From the NCBI RefSeq assembly GCF_014649535.1, contig NZ_BMTF01000008.1, forward strand, positions 1 through 64,000: a stretch of DNA of 64,000 nt, given 5' to 3'. The position numbers were made by a program, and so were the translations under genes. Positions within the stretch are counted from its first letter, which is position 1. Each line of letters begins with the position of its first letter. The notes below the pieces were generated by a model. It saw only the letters and a program-made list of their open reading frames with translations, ran no database searches and had not been told where the DNA came from. The stretch is from Streptomyces gelaticus (GTDB lineage Bacteria; Actinomycetota; Actinomycetes; Streptomycetales; Streptomycetaceae). Positions 46,628 through 58,207 of the stretch are shown in pieces.

Positions 46628-47398
46628 CTACGGAGCCTGCGGGGCCTCCTGGCGGACGGCCGGGTGGGCGGATTCCCCGGCCCGGGCGATCCGGCGGAGC
46701 GCGTCCGGTCGCACGATCACCAGCGCCCGCCGTCCGGTCCGTACGATGCCGCGTTCGCGCAGGTCCTTCAGCAGCCGCTGGACCATTTCTCTGGAGGCGC
46801 TGACCGCCCCGGCCAGCTCCTGCTTGCTGAGCGGTATGTCGAGCTCGATGCCTTCGCCGGTACGGGCACCGTGGGTGTGCGCCAGGTCCAGCAGCAGGAC
46901 GGCGAAACGCTCGCGCACCGTCATCGCCGCGAACTCCAGGCTGCGCCGGTCCGCGGCCCGCGTCCGGTCGGAGGTCAGCGCCAGGAGTGTGAGCGACACC
47001 TCGGGGGAGCCGGCCACGAAAGCGCGGAACTTCTCGTGCGTCACGACCACGGCCCGTACGGGGGAGAGCGCGGTCACCGTCGCCGAGCGCGGCCGCCCGG
47101 TCAGCGCGGCCGATTCGCCGACGATGTCGCCGGGGCCGCGCAGCGCGTGCAACGCCTCGTAACCGTTGGGCGCGCAGGTGGTGACCTTCGTCCAGCCGGT
47201 GAGGATCAACAGAACGTACGCGGACGGCTCGTCCTGCCGGAGCAGGGCGGTCCGGGAGTCGAAGCTCAGCTCGCGCCCCAGCGCGAGCAGCGCCACCCGG
47301 TCCTCGCGCTCCAGACGGGCGAGGAAGGGTACCCGGTCGTCGAGTCCGTCACCTTCGGGTACGTACGCCGCGGCCATCCCGTCCCCCCGGTCGTTCAT
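46628..47398 (-). CDS. Crp/Fnr family regulator with cyclic-nucleotide-binding domain
   Basis: 256 residues: an N-terminal cNMP-binding beta roll (about 20-140, with GDIVGESAALTGRPRSATVTA corresponding to the phosphate-binding cassette), a dimer helix, and a winged HTH (IPLSKQELAGAVSASREMVQRLLKDLRERG). The cassette lacks the exact cAMP-binding Arg-Ser/Thr order of Crp but keeps Gly-Glu and Arg. It lies 152 nt upstream of the cyclase-like gene on the same strand, so it may sense the product or control the cluster. Start at ATG 47398; ATG 47377, after GGGGGG, is an alternative. Divergent from rpsL. Confidence 0.88.
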   Translation of the reverse strand: MNDRGDGMAAAYVPEGDGLDDRVPFLARLEREDRVALLALGRELSFDSRTALLRQDEPSAYVLLILTGWTKVTTCAPNGYEALHALRGPGDIVGESAALTGRPRSATVTALSPVRAVVVTHEKFRAFVAGSPEVSLTLLALTSDRTRAADRRSLEFAAMTVRERFAVLLLDLAHTHGARTGEGIELDIPLSKQELAGAVSASREMVQRLLKDLRERGIVRTGRRALVIVRPDALRRIARAGESAHPAVRQEAPQAP

Positions 47399-47536
47399 CA
47401 GCGGTTCAATGTACTGAGAATGCCCGTGACCGGACCGGCAAGGTCGTTTTCCTGCCGCCCGCCCGTCGTCGGCTGTCTCGATTCAGTCCGCGACGAGCCG
47501 CGGAACTCCGGCGTGCCGGTGTGAGACGGATTTGTT

Positions 47537-47565
47537 TTGACCGGAGTCGACGCGGTAGGTACGCT
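47537..47565 (+). promoter_or_regulatory. Promoter of the str operon (rpsL-rpsG-fusA-tuf)
   Basis: TTGACC (47537-47542), 17-bp spacer, TACGCT (47560-47565), a near-ideal housekeeping promoter. It gives a leader of about 185 nt before rpsL. The rest of 47399-47758 contains no gene. Confidence 0.75.
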
Positions 47566-47758
47566 CAGACCTTGTGCCTGGGGTGTGCCTGGGCTCGTGT
47601 GCGTGTCCTCAACCGCACGGCGAGTCCGTCACTGGCCACCGCAATCTGCGCTCGTTCTGTCTTGCGGCAGAAGCCTGCAGTATTCGACACACCCGACCGC
47701 GTGGGTCGGTGACGTTCCAGGTTAGTTTCACGAACGGCACACAGAAACCGGAGAAGTA

Positions 47759-48130
47759 GTGCCTACGATCCAGCAGCTGGTCCGGAAGGGCCGGCAGGAC
47801 AAGGTCGAGAAGAACAAGACGCCCGCACTCGAGGGTTCGCCCCAGCGCCGCGGCGTCTGCACGCGTGTGTTCACGACCACCCCGAAGAAGCCGAACTCGG
47901 CACTCCGTAAGGTCGCGCGTGTGCGTCTGACCTCCGGTATCGAGGTCACGGCCTACATCCCGGGTGAGGGACACAACCTGCAGGAGCACTCCATCGTGCT
48001 CGTGCGTGGTGGCCGTGTGAAGGACCTGCCGGGTGTTCGTTACAAGATCATCCGCGGCTCGCTCGACACCCAGGGTGTCAAGAACCGCAAGCAGGCCCGC
48101 AGCCGCTACGGCGCCAAGAAGGAGAAGTAA
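47759..48130 (+). CDS. rpsL: 30S ribosomal protein S12
   Basis: 123-residue decoding-centre protein. Both streptomycin-related lysines are wild type: [10 protein letters not shown] (Lys43 region) and [11 protein letters not shown] (Lys88 region). GTG at 47759 follows GGAGA. First gene of the str operon, two bases before rpsG. Confidence 0.98.
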   Translation: MPTIQQLVRKGRQDKVEKNKTPALEGSPQRRGVCTRVFTTTPKKPNSALRKVARVRLTSGIEVTAYIPGEGHNLQEHSIVLVRGGRVKDLPGVRYKIIRGSLDTQGVKNRKQARSRYGAKKEK

Positions 48131-48132
48131 GA

Positions 48133-48603
48133 ATGCCTCGTAAGGGCCCCGCCCCGAAGCGCCCGGTCATCATCGACCCGGTCTACAACTCTCCTCTTGT
48201 CACGTCGCTGATCAACAAGATCCTGCTGGACGGCAAGCGTTCCACCGCCGAGCGGATCGTGTACGGCGCCATGGAGGGCCTCCGCGAGAAGACCGGCAAC
48301 GACCCGGTCATCACGCTGAAGCGCGCGCTTGAGAACGTCAAGCCCTCGCTCGAGGTCAAGTCCCGCCGTGTCGGTGGCGCCACCTACCAGGTGCCGATCG
48401 AGGTCAAGCCCGGTCGCGCCTCCACCCTCGCGCTGCGCTGGCTCGTGGGTTACTCCCGCGCCCGCCGCGAGAAGACCATGACCGAGCGCCTCATGAACGA
48501 GCTGCTCGACGCCTCCAACGGTCTTGGCGCTGCCGTCAAGAAGCGTGAGGACACCCACAAGATGGCCGAGTCCAACAAGGCCTTCGCGCACTACCGCTGG
48601 TAG
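48133..48603 (+). CDS. rpsG: 30S ribosomal protein S7
   Basis: 156-residue primary 16S rRNA-binding protein that starts 3' domain assembly and contacts E-site tRNA. Signature [21 protein letters not shown] and the C-terminal [14 protein letters not shown] are typical. In E. coli S7 represses this operon; here only the 2-nt spacing to rpsL and 38 nt to fusA can be seen. Confidence 0.98.
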   Translation: MPRKGPAPKRPVIIDPVYNSPLVTSLINKILLDGKRSTAERIVYGAMEGLREKTGNDPVITLKRALENVKPSLEVKSRRVGGATYQVPIEVKPGRASTLALRWLVGYSRARREKTMTERLMNELLDASNGLGAAVKKREDTHKMAESNKAFAHYRW

Positions 48604-48641
48604 TCGCTACCCACATCGAGACCGAGAGAAGACTGAGCCTT

Positions 48642-50768
<2,127 letters not shown>

Positions 50769-50929
50769 CTCTCCCGAGCTCACGCTTTAGGCTTGTCACC
50801 GGAGCCTGGTGGGGCATTCCTCGCAGAGCGGAAGCAATGCGTTGAATGCCCCCGGCCCCGGCATCCCAGCAAAGATCACCCTGGCGCCGATGAAGCAAGG
50901 CGTACAGAACCACTCCACAGGAGGACCCA

Positions 50930-52123
<1,194 letters not shown>

Positions 52124-52164
52124 TTACCTGACTGTCTGACCTGGTTGCTCCGCAACGAGCACCG

Positions 52165-52210
52165 AGAAGGGCCCCGGCCCGCCGCGCGAGCGGTGGACCG
52201 GGGCCCTTCT
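52165..52210. terminator. Terminator after tuf
   Basis: 13-bp perfect outer stem (52165-52177 with 52198-52210) around a 20-nt GC-rich loop that can form a small inner stem, followed by TCATGT. It separates tuf from the convergent PIG-L gene. Confidence 0.85.
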
Positions 52211-52263
52211 TCATGTCCGGGCGGTCCGGGCGGTCCCGGCGGAACGTCCGGCCGGGTGCCGGT

Positions 52264-54369
52264 TCAGGGGCGCCAGATCCAGGGCAGGGCGTCGGGCCCC
52301 AGGGCCACCACCGCCGGCCGCCCGTCCCGGCCGATGTGCAGGGCCGGCCCGTCCAGCGCCACCGGACCGCGCCGCCGCACGGAGAGCCGTGCGGGCGTAC
52401 GGACCTGGACGAGGCCATCGGCGGTGCGGCCGAGCAGCACCGGGGCGCCCGGCGACCCGGCGGCCGCCACCGGCCCGTACCCGTCGAAGCCCGCCCGGTC
52501 CGGGATCCGGCGGCCGAAGCCGTCGATGCCGGTCTCGTCCGCCGTCTCGCAGGTCCGTACGGTCGTCAGCGCGGCCTTCGCCGCCGCACGGTAGTACAGC
52601 TCGATGCTGCCGTCCGCCCCCGGCAGTGCGGCCGGACCGTCCCCGGGCACCGGCACCCCGGTGATCTGGGTGCGCGCGGTCACCGCCTCGCCGGGCGCGT
52701 CCTGCGTCCAGTGGTGCACCGCGAAACGGCCCGCCGCGAAGACATGGACACAGCCCTCGGCGTCCACCACGGCACTCAGCCCGTCCTGGATCTCGCCGCC
52801 GCCCATGTCCTGCCACTCGCCCCACCGGCCGTCCGTGTCCCGTACCCGGGTACTGACGCCCTTCTCCGCGTTCCGTACGAAGAGGTGCACCCGCCCGTCG
52901 GGCGCGGCGACCGCGACCGGGACGCCGATCCGGCGTCCGCCGTCGTGATCGCGCACCGGGTTGCCCAGCCCCTGCCAGGCGCGGAAGGCGCCGCCGGGGG
53001 AGCGCTGCTCCAGCGCGACGATCTCGCGCTGGTTGTCCGCGCCGTGCCCGCCGATTGTTGAGAACCGCAGCCCGAAGAGCAGATGGCGTCCGTCCGGCAG
53101 TGTCGCGCTGCCCAGGACCGGGGCGAGCGGGCCGCCGCCGAGGTCGTCCGGCGCGTCCCACACCCCGCTGCCCGGCGCGCTCTCGCGTCGGCGCACCGCC
53201 CGCAGCCCCAGCACGCCGTAGGCGACGAGCCGCCCGTCCGGGTCGGTGGCGACGACGGGCCGGGGGCCCGGGTGGCGGTAGTGGGTGGACCGCACCCAGC
53301 CCTTGCGATTGGTCAGCGGCCGGTCGCCGCCCACGTTGTAGTCCCCGCAGCCTGCGGGGTTGCCGCACCGCCAGTCGGCCGATCCGCCGTACGGCACCAG
53401 GTGCGAGGCCTTCTCGGCGAGCACCGCGGGCGGCAGGTTCTTCGGCCAGTGCCGGTTGTAGTAGGCCCGGAACGACGTGGTGGTGAAGGCCGGTATCCCG
53501 GCGCCGTTCCGGGTGGCCCGTGCCACCCACCGGATCAGCGCGGCCCAGGTGAACAGGGCGGCCGCGGTGTGGTCGGGGTGGTCGGAGTAGCCCTTCTGCT
53601 CGCTGTCCCGGCGGCGGACGGCTTCGCTGCTGTGCTGGATGTCCGGGTCAGGGTCCAGGGTGTGCAGGATGCTCGGCCGATACCGCTCGAACAGCCCGAC
53701 CAGGACATCGATCAGCCCGTCGTAGGTGTACGAACCCGCCTTCTTCAGCGGGGAGCCGTCGGCGACGACGGTCGGCAGCACCAGGCGCCGGTCCTGCCAG
53801 AGGCTGGGCAGACCGAGACGTCCGTACGAGGTGTGCATGGCGGTGTTGATGAAGATCAGCTCGATCCTGCGGCCGCGGTGGCCGAGGGTGTTGATCTCGG
53901 CGCGGTGGCCGCCGTGCAGCTCGATGACGGACTTGTGCCAGGGGGTGAACCGGCCGAGGCCGAGCAGGGTCGCGTACGCCTGACGGAGCCCCTGGTGACG
54001 CGCGGAGGAGTAGGCGGCCTTGTCGGGCGCGGGCAGCGGGCGGCCCGGGATGCGGTTTATGCCGGTGGCCTCGCCGCCGGTCAGATAGACGCAGACCAGC
54101 GGTGTCCCGGCGTCGAGGGCCTGCTGGGTGTCCGGGTTCATGAAGTACAGGTCGTCGTCCGGGTGGGCGAGGATCTGCATCATCAGGGCCGCGTGCGAGG
54201 TGCTTATCGGCAGTCCGGGCATCGGGTCCGCCGCGGGGTCGCGGCGGCGGGGCGGCGAGGGCGCCGTGCAGGCGGTGAAGGCCGCCAGACCGGTCGCGCC
54301 GGCCCCGGCCAGCAAGGTGCGCCGCGGCATTCCCGGGCGGGATGCGCGCAGGGCGGGTCGATCCGTCAC
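52264..54369 (-). CDS. Secreted PIG-L family deacetylase with beta-propeller-like C-terminal half
   Basis: 701 residues. The N-terminus has a twin-arginine type signal (PRRTLLAGAGATGLAAFTAC) with a possible lipobox Cys. The catalytic PIG-L/LmbE domain follows, with AHPDDDLYF and the later HPDHTAA zinc-binding motifs, so it should remove N-acetyl groups from an amino-sugar-containing substrate outside the cell. The C-terminal about 350 residues contain repeated DGR-x-V-x-F and W-x-D blades resembling a PLL-like beta propeller for carbohydrate binding. ATG at 54369. The substrate, perhaps a cell-wall glycan, is unknown. Confidence 0.85.
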   Translation of the reverse strand: MTDRPALRASRPGMPRRTLLAGAGATGLAAFTACTAPSPPRRRDPAADPMPGLPISTSHAALMMQILAHPDDDLYFMNPDTQQALDAGTPLVCVYLTGGEATGINRIPGRPLPAPDKAAYSSARHQGLRQAYATLLGLGRFTPWHKSVIELHGGHRAEINTLGHRGRRIELIFINTAMHTSYGRLGLPSLWQDRRLVLPTVVADGSPLKKAGSYTYDGLIDVLVGLFERYRPSILHTLDPDPDIQHSSEAVRRRDSEQKGYSDHPDHTAAALFTWAALIRWVARATRNGAGIPAFTTTSFRAYYNRHWPKNLPPAVLAEKASHLVPYGGSADWRCGNPAGCGDYNVGGDRPLTNRKGWVRSTHYRHPGPRPVVATDPDGRLVAYGVLGLRAVRRRESAPGSGVWDAPDDLGGGPLAPVLGSATLPDGRHLLFGLRFSTIGGHGADNQREIVALEQRSPGGAFRAWQGLGNPVRDHDGGRRIGVPVAVAAPDGRVHLFVRNAEKGVSTRVRDTDGRWGEWQDMGGGEIQDGLSAVVDAEGCVHVFAAGRFAVHHWTQDAPGEAVTARTQITGVPVPGDGPAALPGADGSIELYYRAAAKAALTTVRTCETADETGIDGFGRRIPDRAGFDGYGPVAAAGSPGAPVLLGRTADGLVQVRTPARLSVRRRGPVALDGPALHIGRDGRPAVVALGPDALPWIWRP

Positions 54370-54556
54370 ACCGTGCTCCGTCCACTTCCCCCGCGGCAGC
54401 GGGCGGCCGTGCGGCCCTGTGCCGCGCGCCGAATCCGTGCAGGCCGCGGTGGGGGAGAGCCGCTGCTGCGGGGGGATAGACGGGGATTCCCGGGGGCGGG
54501 TTGCCTGGATATCCGCAGGTGTGACCCGGACAGCTCAACTCACGGGTGTACGCACC

Positions 54557-54895
54557 ATGAACACATCGACCGGATGGGGCGCTGACGCCGGAGCCAAGGA
54601 CCTGCGGGCCCGGCTGGGGCAGAGGGACATGACACTGCTGGGGTCGGTGGTCCGCCTGCACCGTGAGCTTCCGTACGGGCCCGGCGCGGTCACCATCGCC
54701 GGATACTTCGACGAACGGGACGGCCGCAGGGCGCGCAGGGTCAGGATGTCCCTGGACGAGCACGACTACGGCAAGGCGGCCGAGGCCCACCGCCGGGGTG
54801 ACGAGGTCATAGTGCGGGGTGACGTCACGGCCCAGAGCGGGGGCGCCGGGATGGAGAACATCGTTTCGTTCACAGTGCACCATGTGTCCGAGTGA
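54557..54895 (+). CDS. Hypothetical protein, possible OB-fold-like domain
   Basis: 112 residues that I do not recognise. The C-terminal 70 residues have alternating beta patterns (GAVTIAGYFDERDG, RRVRMSLDEHDYGKAAEAHRRGDEVIVRGDVTAQ) like an OB-fold or a small barrel. ATG at 54557 has no strong Shine-Dalgarno but the codon use is normal. It lies 143 nt ahead of the Panacea pair on the same strand and may belong to that accessory unit. Confidence 0.6.
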   Translation: MNTSTGWGADAGAKDLRARLGQRDMTLLGSVVRLHRELPYGPGAVTIAGYFDERDGRRARRVRMSLDEHDYGKAAEAHRRGDEVIVRGDVTAQSGGAGMENIVSFTVHHVSE

Positions 54896-55038
54896 GAAGG
54901 CAGGCTCGTTCCGTTCCTGTTGTCCGACCTCGCCCGTACGCTGGACCGACAGGGGGATTCTCCCCGCCCGGGAGCTTCGAGGATGTCGATGGGGGCGTGC
55001 GGCTCTAGGGTGGCGGCGAGGACCAGAGGGGACCGACC

Positions 55039-55500
55039 ATGGCAACCGTGCACGACGTAGCCGCGTACATCCTGCTGAAGGCCGCACCGATGTCGGCCAT
55101 GAAGCTGCAGAAGCTTTGCTATTTCTCCTACGGCTATCACCTGGCCTGGGAGGACCGCCCGCTGTTTGCCGAGCGTTTCGAGGCGTGGGCCAACGGGCCG
55201 GTCGCGCCGGAGCTGTACAGCAGGCACCGCGGCCGCTTCGAGCTGAAGCGCGGGGACATCGAGGGTGATCCGGCCGAGTTGGACGACCAGGAGAAAGAAT
55301 CGGTCGACATCGTGCTGGAGAACATGCGCGTGTACTCCGCGCATGAGCTGTCCGAGATGACCCATCGGACCGGCCCGTGGGTCGAGGCCCGCGGCCGGGC
55401 CCAGGTGCCGGATCTGGAGCGGAGCAACGAGCCGTTGCTCGACGAGGACATTGCCGACTTCTTCGGTGCGCTGGCCGAGCACGAGGAGCACAACGACTGA
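55039..55500 (+). CDS. Panacea-domain (DUF4065) antitoxin
   Basis: 153 residues. The N-terminal VHDVAAYILLKAAPMSAMKLQKLCYFSYGYHLAWEDRPLF and EAWANGPVAPELY segments are the hallmark of the Panacea/DUF4065 (SocA-like, GepA) family. PanA proteins neutralise many unrelated toxins encoded next to them. ATG at 55039 follows GAGGGGACC. Its stop overlaps the start of the next gene (TGATG), the usual antitoxin-toxin coupling. Confidence 0.87.
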   Translation: MATVHDVAAYILLKAAPMSAMKLQKLCYFSYGYHLAWEDRPLFAERFEAWANGPVAPELYSRHRGRFELKRGDIEGDPAELDDQEKESVDIVLENMRVYSAHELSEMTHRTGPWVEARGRAQVPDLERSNEPLLDEDIADFFGALAEHEEHND

Positions 55501-55970
55501 TGCCCAAGGGGGGACGGGCCAAGAAGAAATTGGCGCTCCCGCCCAGCGGGGCGGTGCGAGAGAAGCGGATCGGTGATGTCCGGTTACTTCTGTCGGGCGC
55601 GGCCACTTCGGACGACCGGGTGTGCTGGCGGTTCAGCCACGTCGACCACGGCGGTCCGTGGGGATTCGACCAGATGGATTCGGCCACGTTGTGTGAGGTG
55701 CTGACCAAGCTTCGGGACTGCGAGACGATGACTCTCAACGAGTTACGCAGGACCGGTGACTTCTTCAAGGAGTACGAACTGCCCGGCGGCCTGTGCAAGG
55801 AGGCCGTGGCGCGGCTGGCTGCCATCGGCTTCGATGACGCGTCGAAGATCCAGCGTCTGCGGTTCACCGGCACCCAGCGGTTGTACGGATTTCTGACCGG
55901 CAACATCTTCCACGTGTTGTGGTGGGATCCGCTCCACGAGGTGTATCCGTCGAACCTCAAGCACACCTGA
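55500..55970 (+). CDS. Putative PanT-type toxin partner of the Panacea antitoxin
   Basis: 156 residues, starting within the stop of the PanA-type gene. A basic N-terminus (PKGGRAKKKL) is followed by a compact domain with WRFSHVDHGGPWGFDQMD and a C-terminal RLRFTGTQRLYGFLTGNIFHVLWWDPLHEVYP; the R-x-R-x-x-G-x-x-R-x-x-G/x-W-x-D-x-x-H-x-x-Y-P pattern resembles the RelE-like mRNA-interferase-type toxins found with Panacea antitoxins. The function is inferred from genetic context; I cannot name a verified homologue. Confidence 0.65.
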   Translation: MPKGGRAKKKLALPPSGAVREKRIGDVRLLLSGAATSDDRVCWRFSHVDHGGPWGFDQMDSATLCEVLTKLRDCETMTLNELRRTGDFFKEYELPGGLCKEAVARLAAIGFDDASKIQRLRFTGTQRLYGFLTGNIFHVLWWDPLHEVYPSNLKHT

Positions 55971-56000
55971 CCGTTCCGTCCGTCCACGAAGGAGCCGCAG

Positions 56001-56363
56001 GTGACCGAACCCGAGCCGAAGCCGGTTCCATCGGCCGCAGCCGTGCGCAAGCTGCTGCACGCCCTGGCTCAAGGAGTGCGGCACGACGCAGGTCTGGCGC
56101 TGGTGTTGATCGGTGAGCCCTGGTCCCTGGGCACGGTGCTCGACCGTGCCGCCGAGCTCGAACTGATCCGGCGGCGCCATCTGACGGACGCGGGCCGGCT
56201 GCTGCTCGGAGGCGCTGGGGGTGGGCCGGTCAGGGCGCAGCGTGTTGCCGCCAACCCGCCGCCCAACGACCGGTGTTGCTGTGGCTCATGTGCGGCCACC
56301 GGACGTACGACAGTGATGCCCCCTATTACCCTGTGTCGCTCAGGGAGGGGCGCTGAGATCTAG
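56001..56363 (+). CDS. Hypothetical protein behind the toxin-antitoxin pair
   Basis: Up to 120 residues, GTG start at 56001 after AAGGAG, 30 nt behind the toxin gene. Residues 10-75 are predicted helical, ending in LELIRRRHLTDAGRLLLGG, like a small winged-helix or adaptor. The last about 40 residues are Cys/Pro-rich and look out of character, so the 3' end may be frameshifted or truncated. Function unknown. Confidence 0.45.
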   Translation: MTEPEPKPVPSAAAVRKLLHALAQGVRHDAGLALVLIGEPWSLGTVLDRAAELELIRRRHLTDAGRLLLGGAGGGPVRAQRVAANPPPNDRCCCGSCAATGRTTVMPPITLCRSGRGAEI

Positions 56364-56611
56364 CTAGTACCGCCGGTTCCGTCGGGACCGGCCGACCGGG
56401 TCTCCTTCACAAGAGCCCGGGGGCAAGGCGGCACCGTGGGTGCCGTCCGTGAATCAACTTCCGCGTGACCGCGACGGTCGGGCCGGGAGGAAAGAAAAGG
56501 TAGAGGGTCAGCGCCTCCCCTCACCTCTATCTACGCTCCGTTCCGGAATCGCGCTCTGCGCGCACGGCCGAGCGTGCTGTCCGCCAGTCCGCCGACGCGC
56601 GAGCGCGCGGC
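56364..56611 (+). other. Gene-free stretch with a hairpin ahead of an RT-like fragment
   Basis: No supported gene. It contains a 9-position stem AGGTAGAGG (56498-56506) with CCTCTATCT (56524-56532) in a purine-rich context, directly upstream of the reverse-transcriptase-like fragment. Retrons carry their structured RNA in this position, but I cannot assign msr or msd elements. Confidence 0.3.
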
Positions 56612-56707
56612 CTGCCTCCCATTGTCACGTTGGGACACCTGGCGCACGTGACCGGAATCCCGTACCGGAGTCTGCGCCACGTGGTCGAGCGCCGTGGCGC
56701 CCGCTAC
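56612..56707 (+). pseudogene. Fragment resembling the N-terminus of a retron-type reverse transcriptase
   Basis: About 32 codons read LPPIVTLGHLAHVTGIPYRS and then LRHVVERRGARY. This is the pattern that precedes the finger domain in Streptomyces retron-like RTs (LPP-x-x-T-x-GHLA-x-x-T-x-x-x-Y-x-x-LR-x-VVERR). The match then stops where the minus-strand lipoprotein gene ends (56704), and none of the catalytic RT motifs follow. I read it as the stump of a deleted RT gene. It is short, so the call is tentative. Confidence 0.4.
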
Positions 56708-57141
56708 TCCGTCGACGATGTCGACTTGCCGGACGGAGCCGGCCCGTCAGTGAAGACGGTCAGGTGCCATGTGCCGTCCACTCTCACCACGCTGAAGGAG
56801 TCCTGCGTTGTCCTGCCGGACTTCTCCTTCGCTGTCAGCTTTGCCGACCCGGCATCCGGCCCCATGTCGAGGTCGATCTGAACTTCCGTGATCGAAAGTC
56901 CTCGACCGCCCTTGTCGGCGAGGATCCGACCGGCTTCCCGGCGGGCCCGGGAGTCGTCAGGAACGCCACCTACTTCGATCAGGTGATCCGCATCGCGAGA
57001 ATTCAAAGCATCCACGTAGGACTCGACCGCGTTGCGGGCGCCCTTCTTGGCCTCTTCGACGCTGTCCGAACCGTTGCTGGAGCCACACGCGGACAGAAGC
57101 AGTGCTGCCGATATCGCGGTGACGAGCTGCCGTCGCTGCAT
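56704..57141 (-). CDS. Small secreted lipoprotein
   Basis: 145 residues with a signal peptide and lipobox LLSAC (Cys at about 19), then a Ser-rich linker and a domain with NAVESYVDALNSRDADHLIEV, resembling SnoaL/NTF2-like helix patterns, and two beta strands (ITEVQIDLDM, DSFSVVRVDGTWHLTVF). ATG at 57141 follows GGAAGGA. Function unknown; NTF2-like lipoproteins are common in Streptomyces. The 3' end borders the RT-like fragment. Confidence 0.8.
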   Translation of the reverse strand: MQRRQLVTAISAALLLSACGSSNGSDSVEEAKKGARNAVESYVDALNSRDADHLIEVGGVPDDSRARREAGRILADKGGRGLSITEVQIDLDMGPDAGSAKLTAKEKSGRTTQDSFSVVRVDGTWHLTVFTDGPAPSGKSTSSTE

Positions 57142-57304
57142 TGTTCCTTCCTGGAATCGGAAGTTCGGCTGTGCCGGACAGTGCATCCTTGCCGTCTTCG
57201 TCCTCGTCCGGTGTGCTGTTGCCAGAGGGGCACGGGGAGTTCGAAGGTGACGTCGCTTCGCGTGAGGGGTCCCCCATTGTGCGGGGGTTGCCGCCCTGAT
57301 GTGG

Positions 57305-58176
57305 CTAATCCTCGGTGAGGATCTCCTCGGCAGAGCCGACAGTGACCGCTCTCACGAGCCACTGGCGCAGAGTCTCGGGGTCGCCGCAGTCGGTGATCCG
57401 CTCGCGCATCCTGTCGGGAATGGTGAGGCCGCGCTGTTCCAGTACGAGCAGGATGTCCTCGGCACGGCCTTGTGCCCGGCCTTCGTCCCGGATTTCTTCC
57501 GACATGAAGGACTTGTAGAAAGACGTGTCCACGGCCACCAGGTTCCTCCACTGTTGTGCGGCCGGGCGGTTGCCCAGGCCCTGTGCGGTGAGTTCGACGA
57601 TGGGGTCGGCATTGCTTCCGGTGTGTCCCGCAGTGCGGCGGACAGCGTTTTCAGTATGACACCGACGTCCGGATTGTCGGCGTGTGTGATGGCGGCCAGG
57701 GTGGCGAGCGCGAGGTCCTTGCGGGCCTCGGCCACGTCGGTGATGACGGGCATGTTGTGCGGACCCACGACGAGGGGGCTCAGGACGAACGTCTGCCATT
57801 GGAGGAGGCCGATGGAGATCGGGCGTGCGGCCCATTGGGCCGTGGCGTGGTCCTGGCAGACGACCAGGAGCAGGACGGGCAGCCGGTATCTGTTGTGGAG
57901 ATAGGTGACGTAGTACGGCCAGTTGACGGTCTTGTCAGGGTCCTTCTTGCCCTGAGCCTCGATGGCGAGGAGGAAGGGGCCGCCGACCTCGGTTTCGATC
58001 CGCAACAGGGTGTCCACGCGGCGTTCGACCGGCCGGGCCTCGGTGAGGTCGGTGGGCAAAGCGGTGGCCGAGGTGGGTGGCGGGATGTCGACTCCGAGCA
58101 CGTCGGAGACTCGGGAGAAGAGACCGGTGTACTCCTGGAAGATGCGGTGCATTGCCTCGTGGGGCGAGCTGACCAT
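57305..58176 (-). pseudogene. PD-(D/E)XK nuclease-family (Rpn-like) gene with a frameshift
   Basis: Two frames together give a protein family common in Streptomyces (about 290 residues). The first frame starts at ATG 58176 (MVSSPHEAMHRIFQEYTG), contains RRVDTLLRIE and FLLAIEAQGKKD (Asp and Glu-x-Gln of the PD-(D/E)XK fold), and runs to LSAALRDTPEA. The reading then continues in another frame with DPIVELTAQGLGNRPA down to SAEEILTED at 57305. The break is near 57610-57616. The length of 872 nt is not a multiple of three. Either an inactivated gene or, less likely, programmed shifting or a sequencing error. Confidence 0.75.
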
Positions 58177-58207
58177 GGAGGTCCGTTCGGGATGAGTGAC
58201 GTTTCGG

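Noticed and set aside
47759..48130. Streptomycin-resistance change in rpsL
   Set aside because: The Lys43 and Lys88 regions are wild type.
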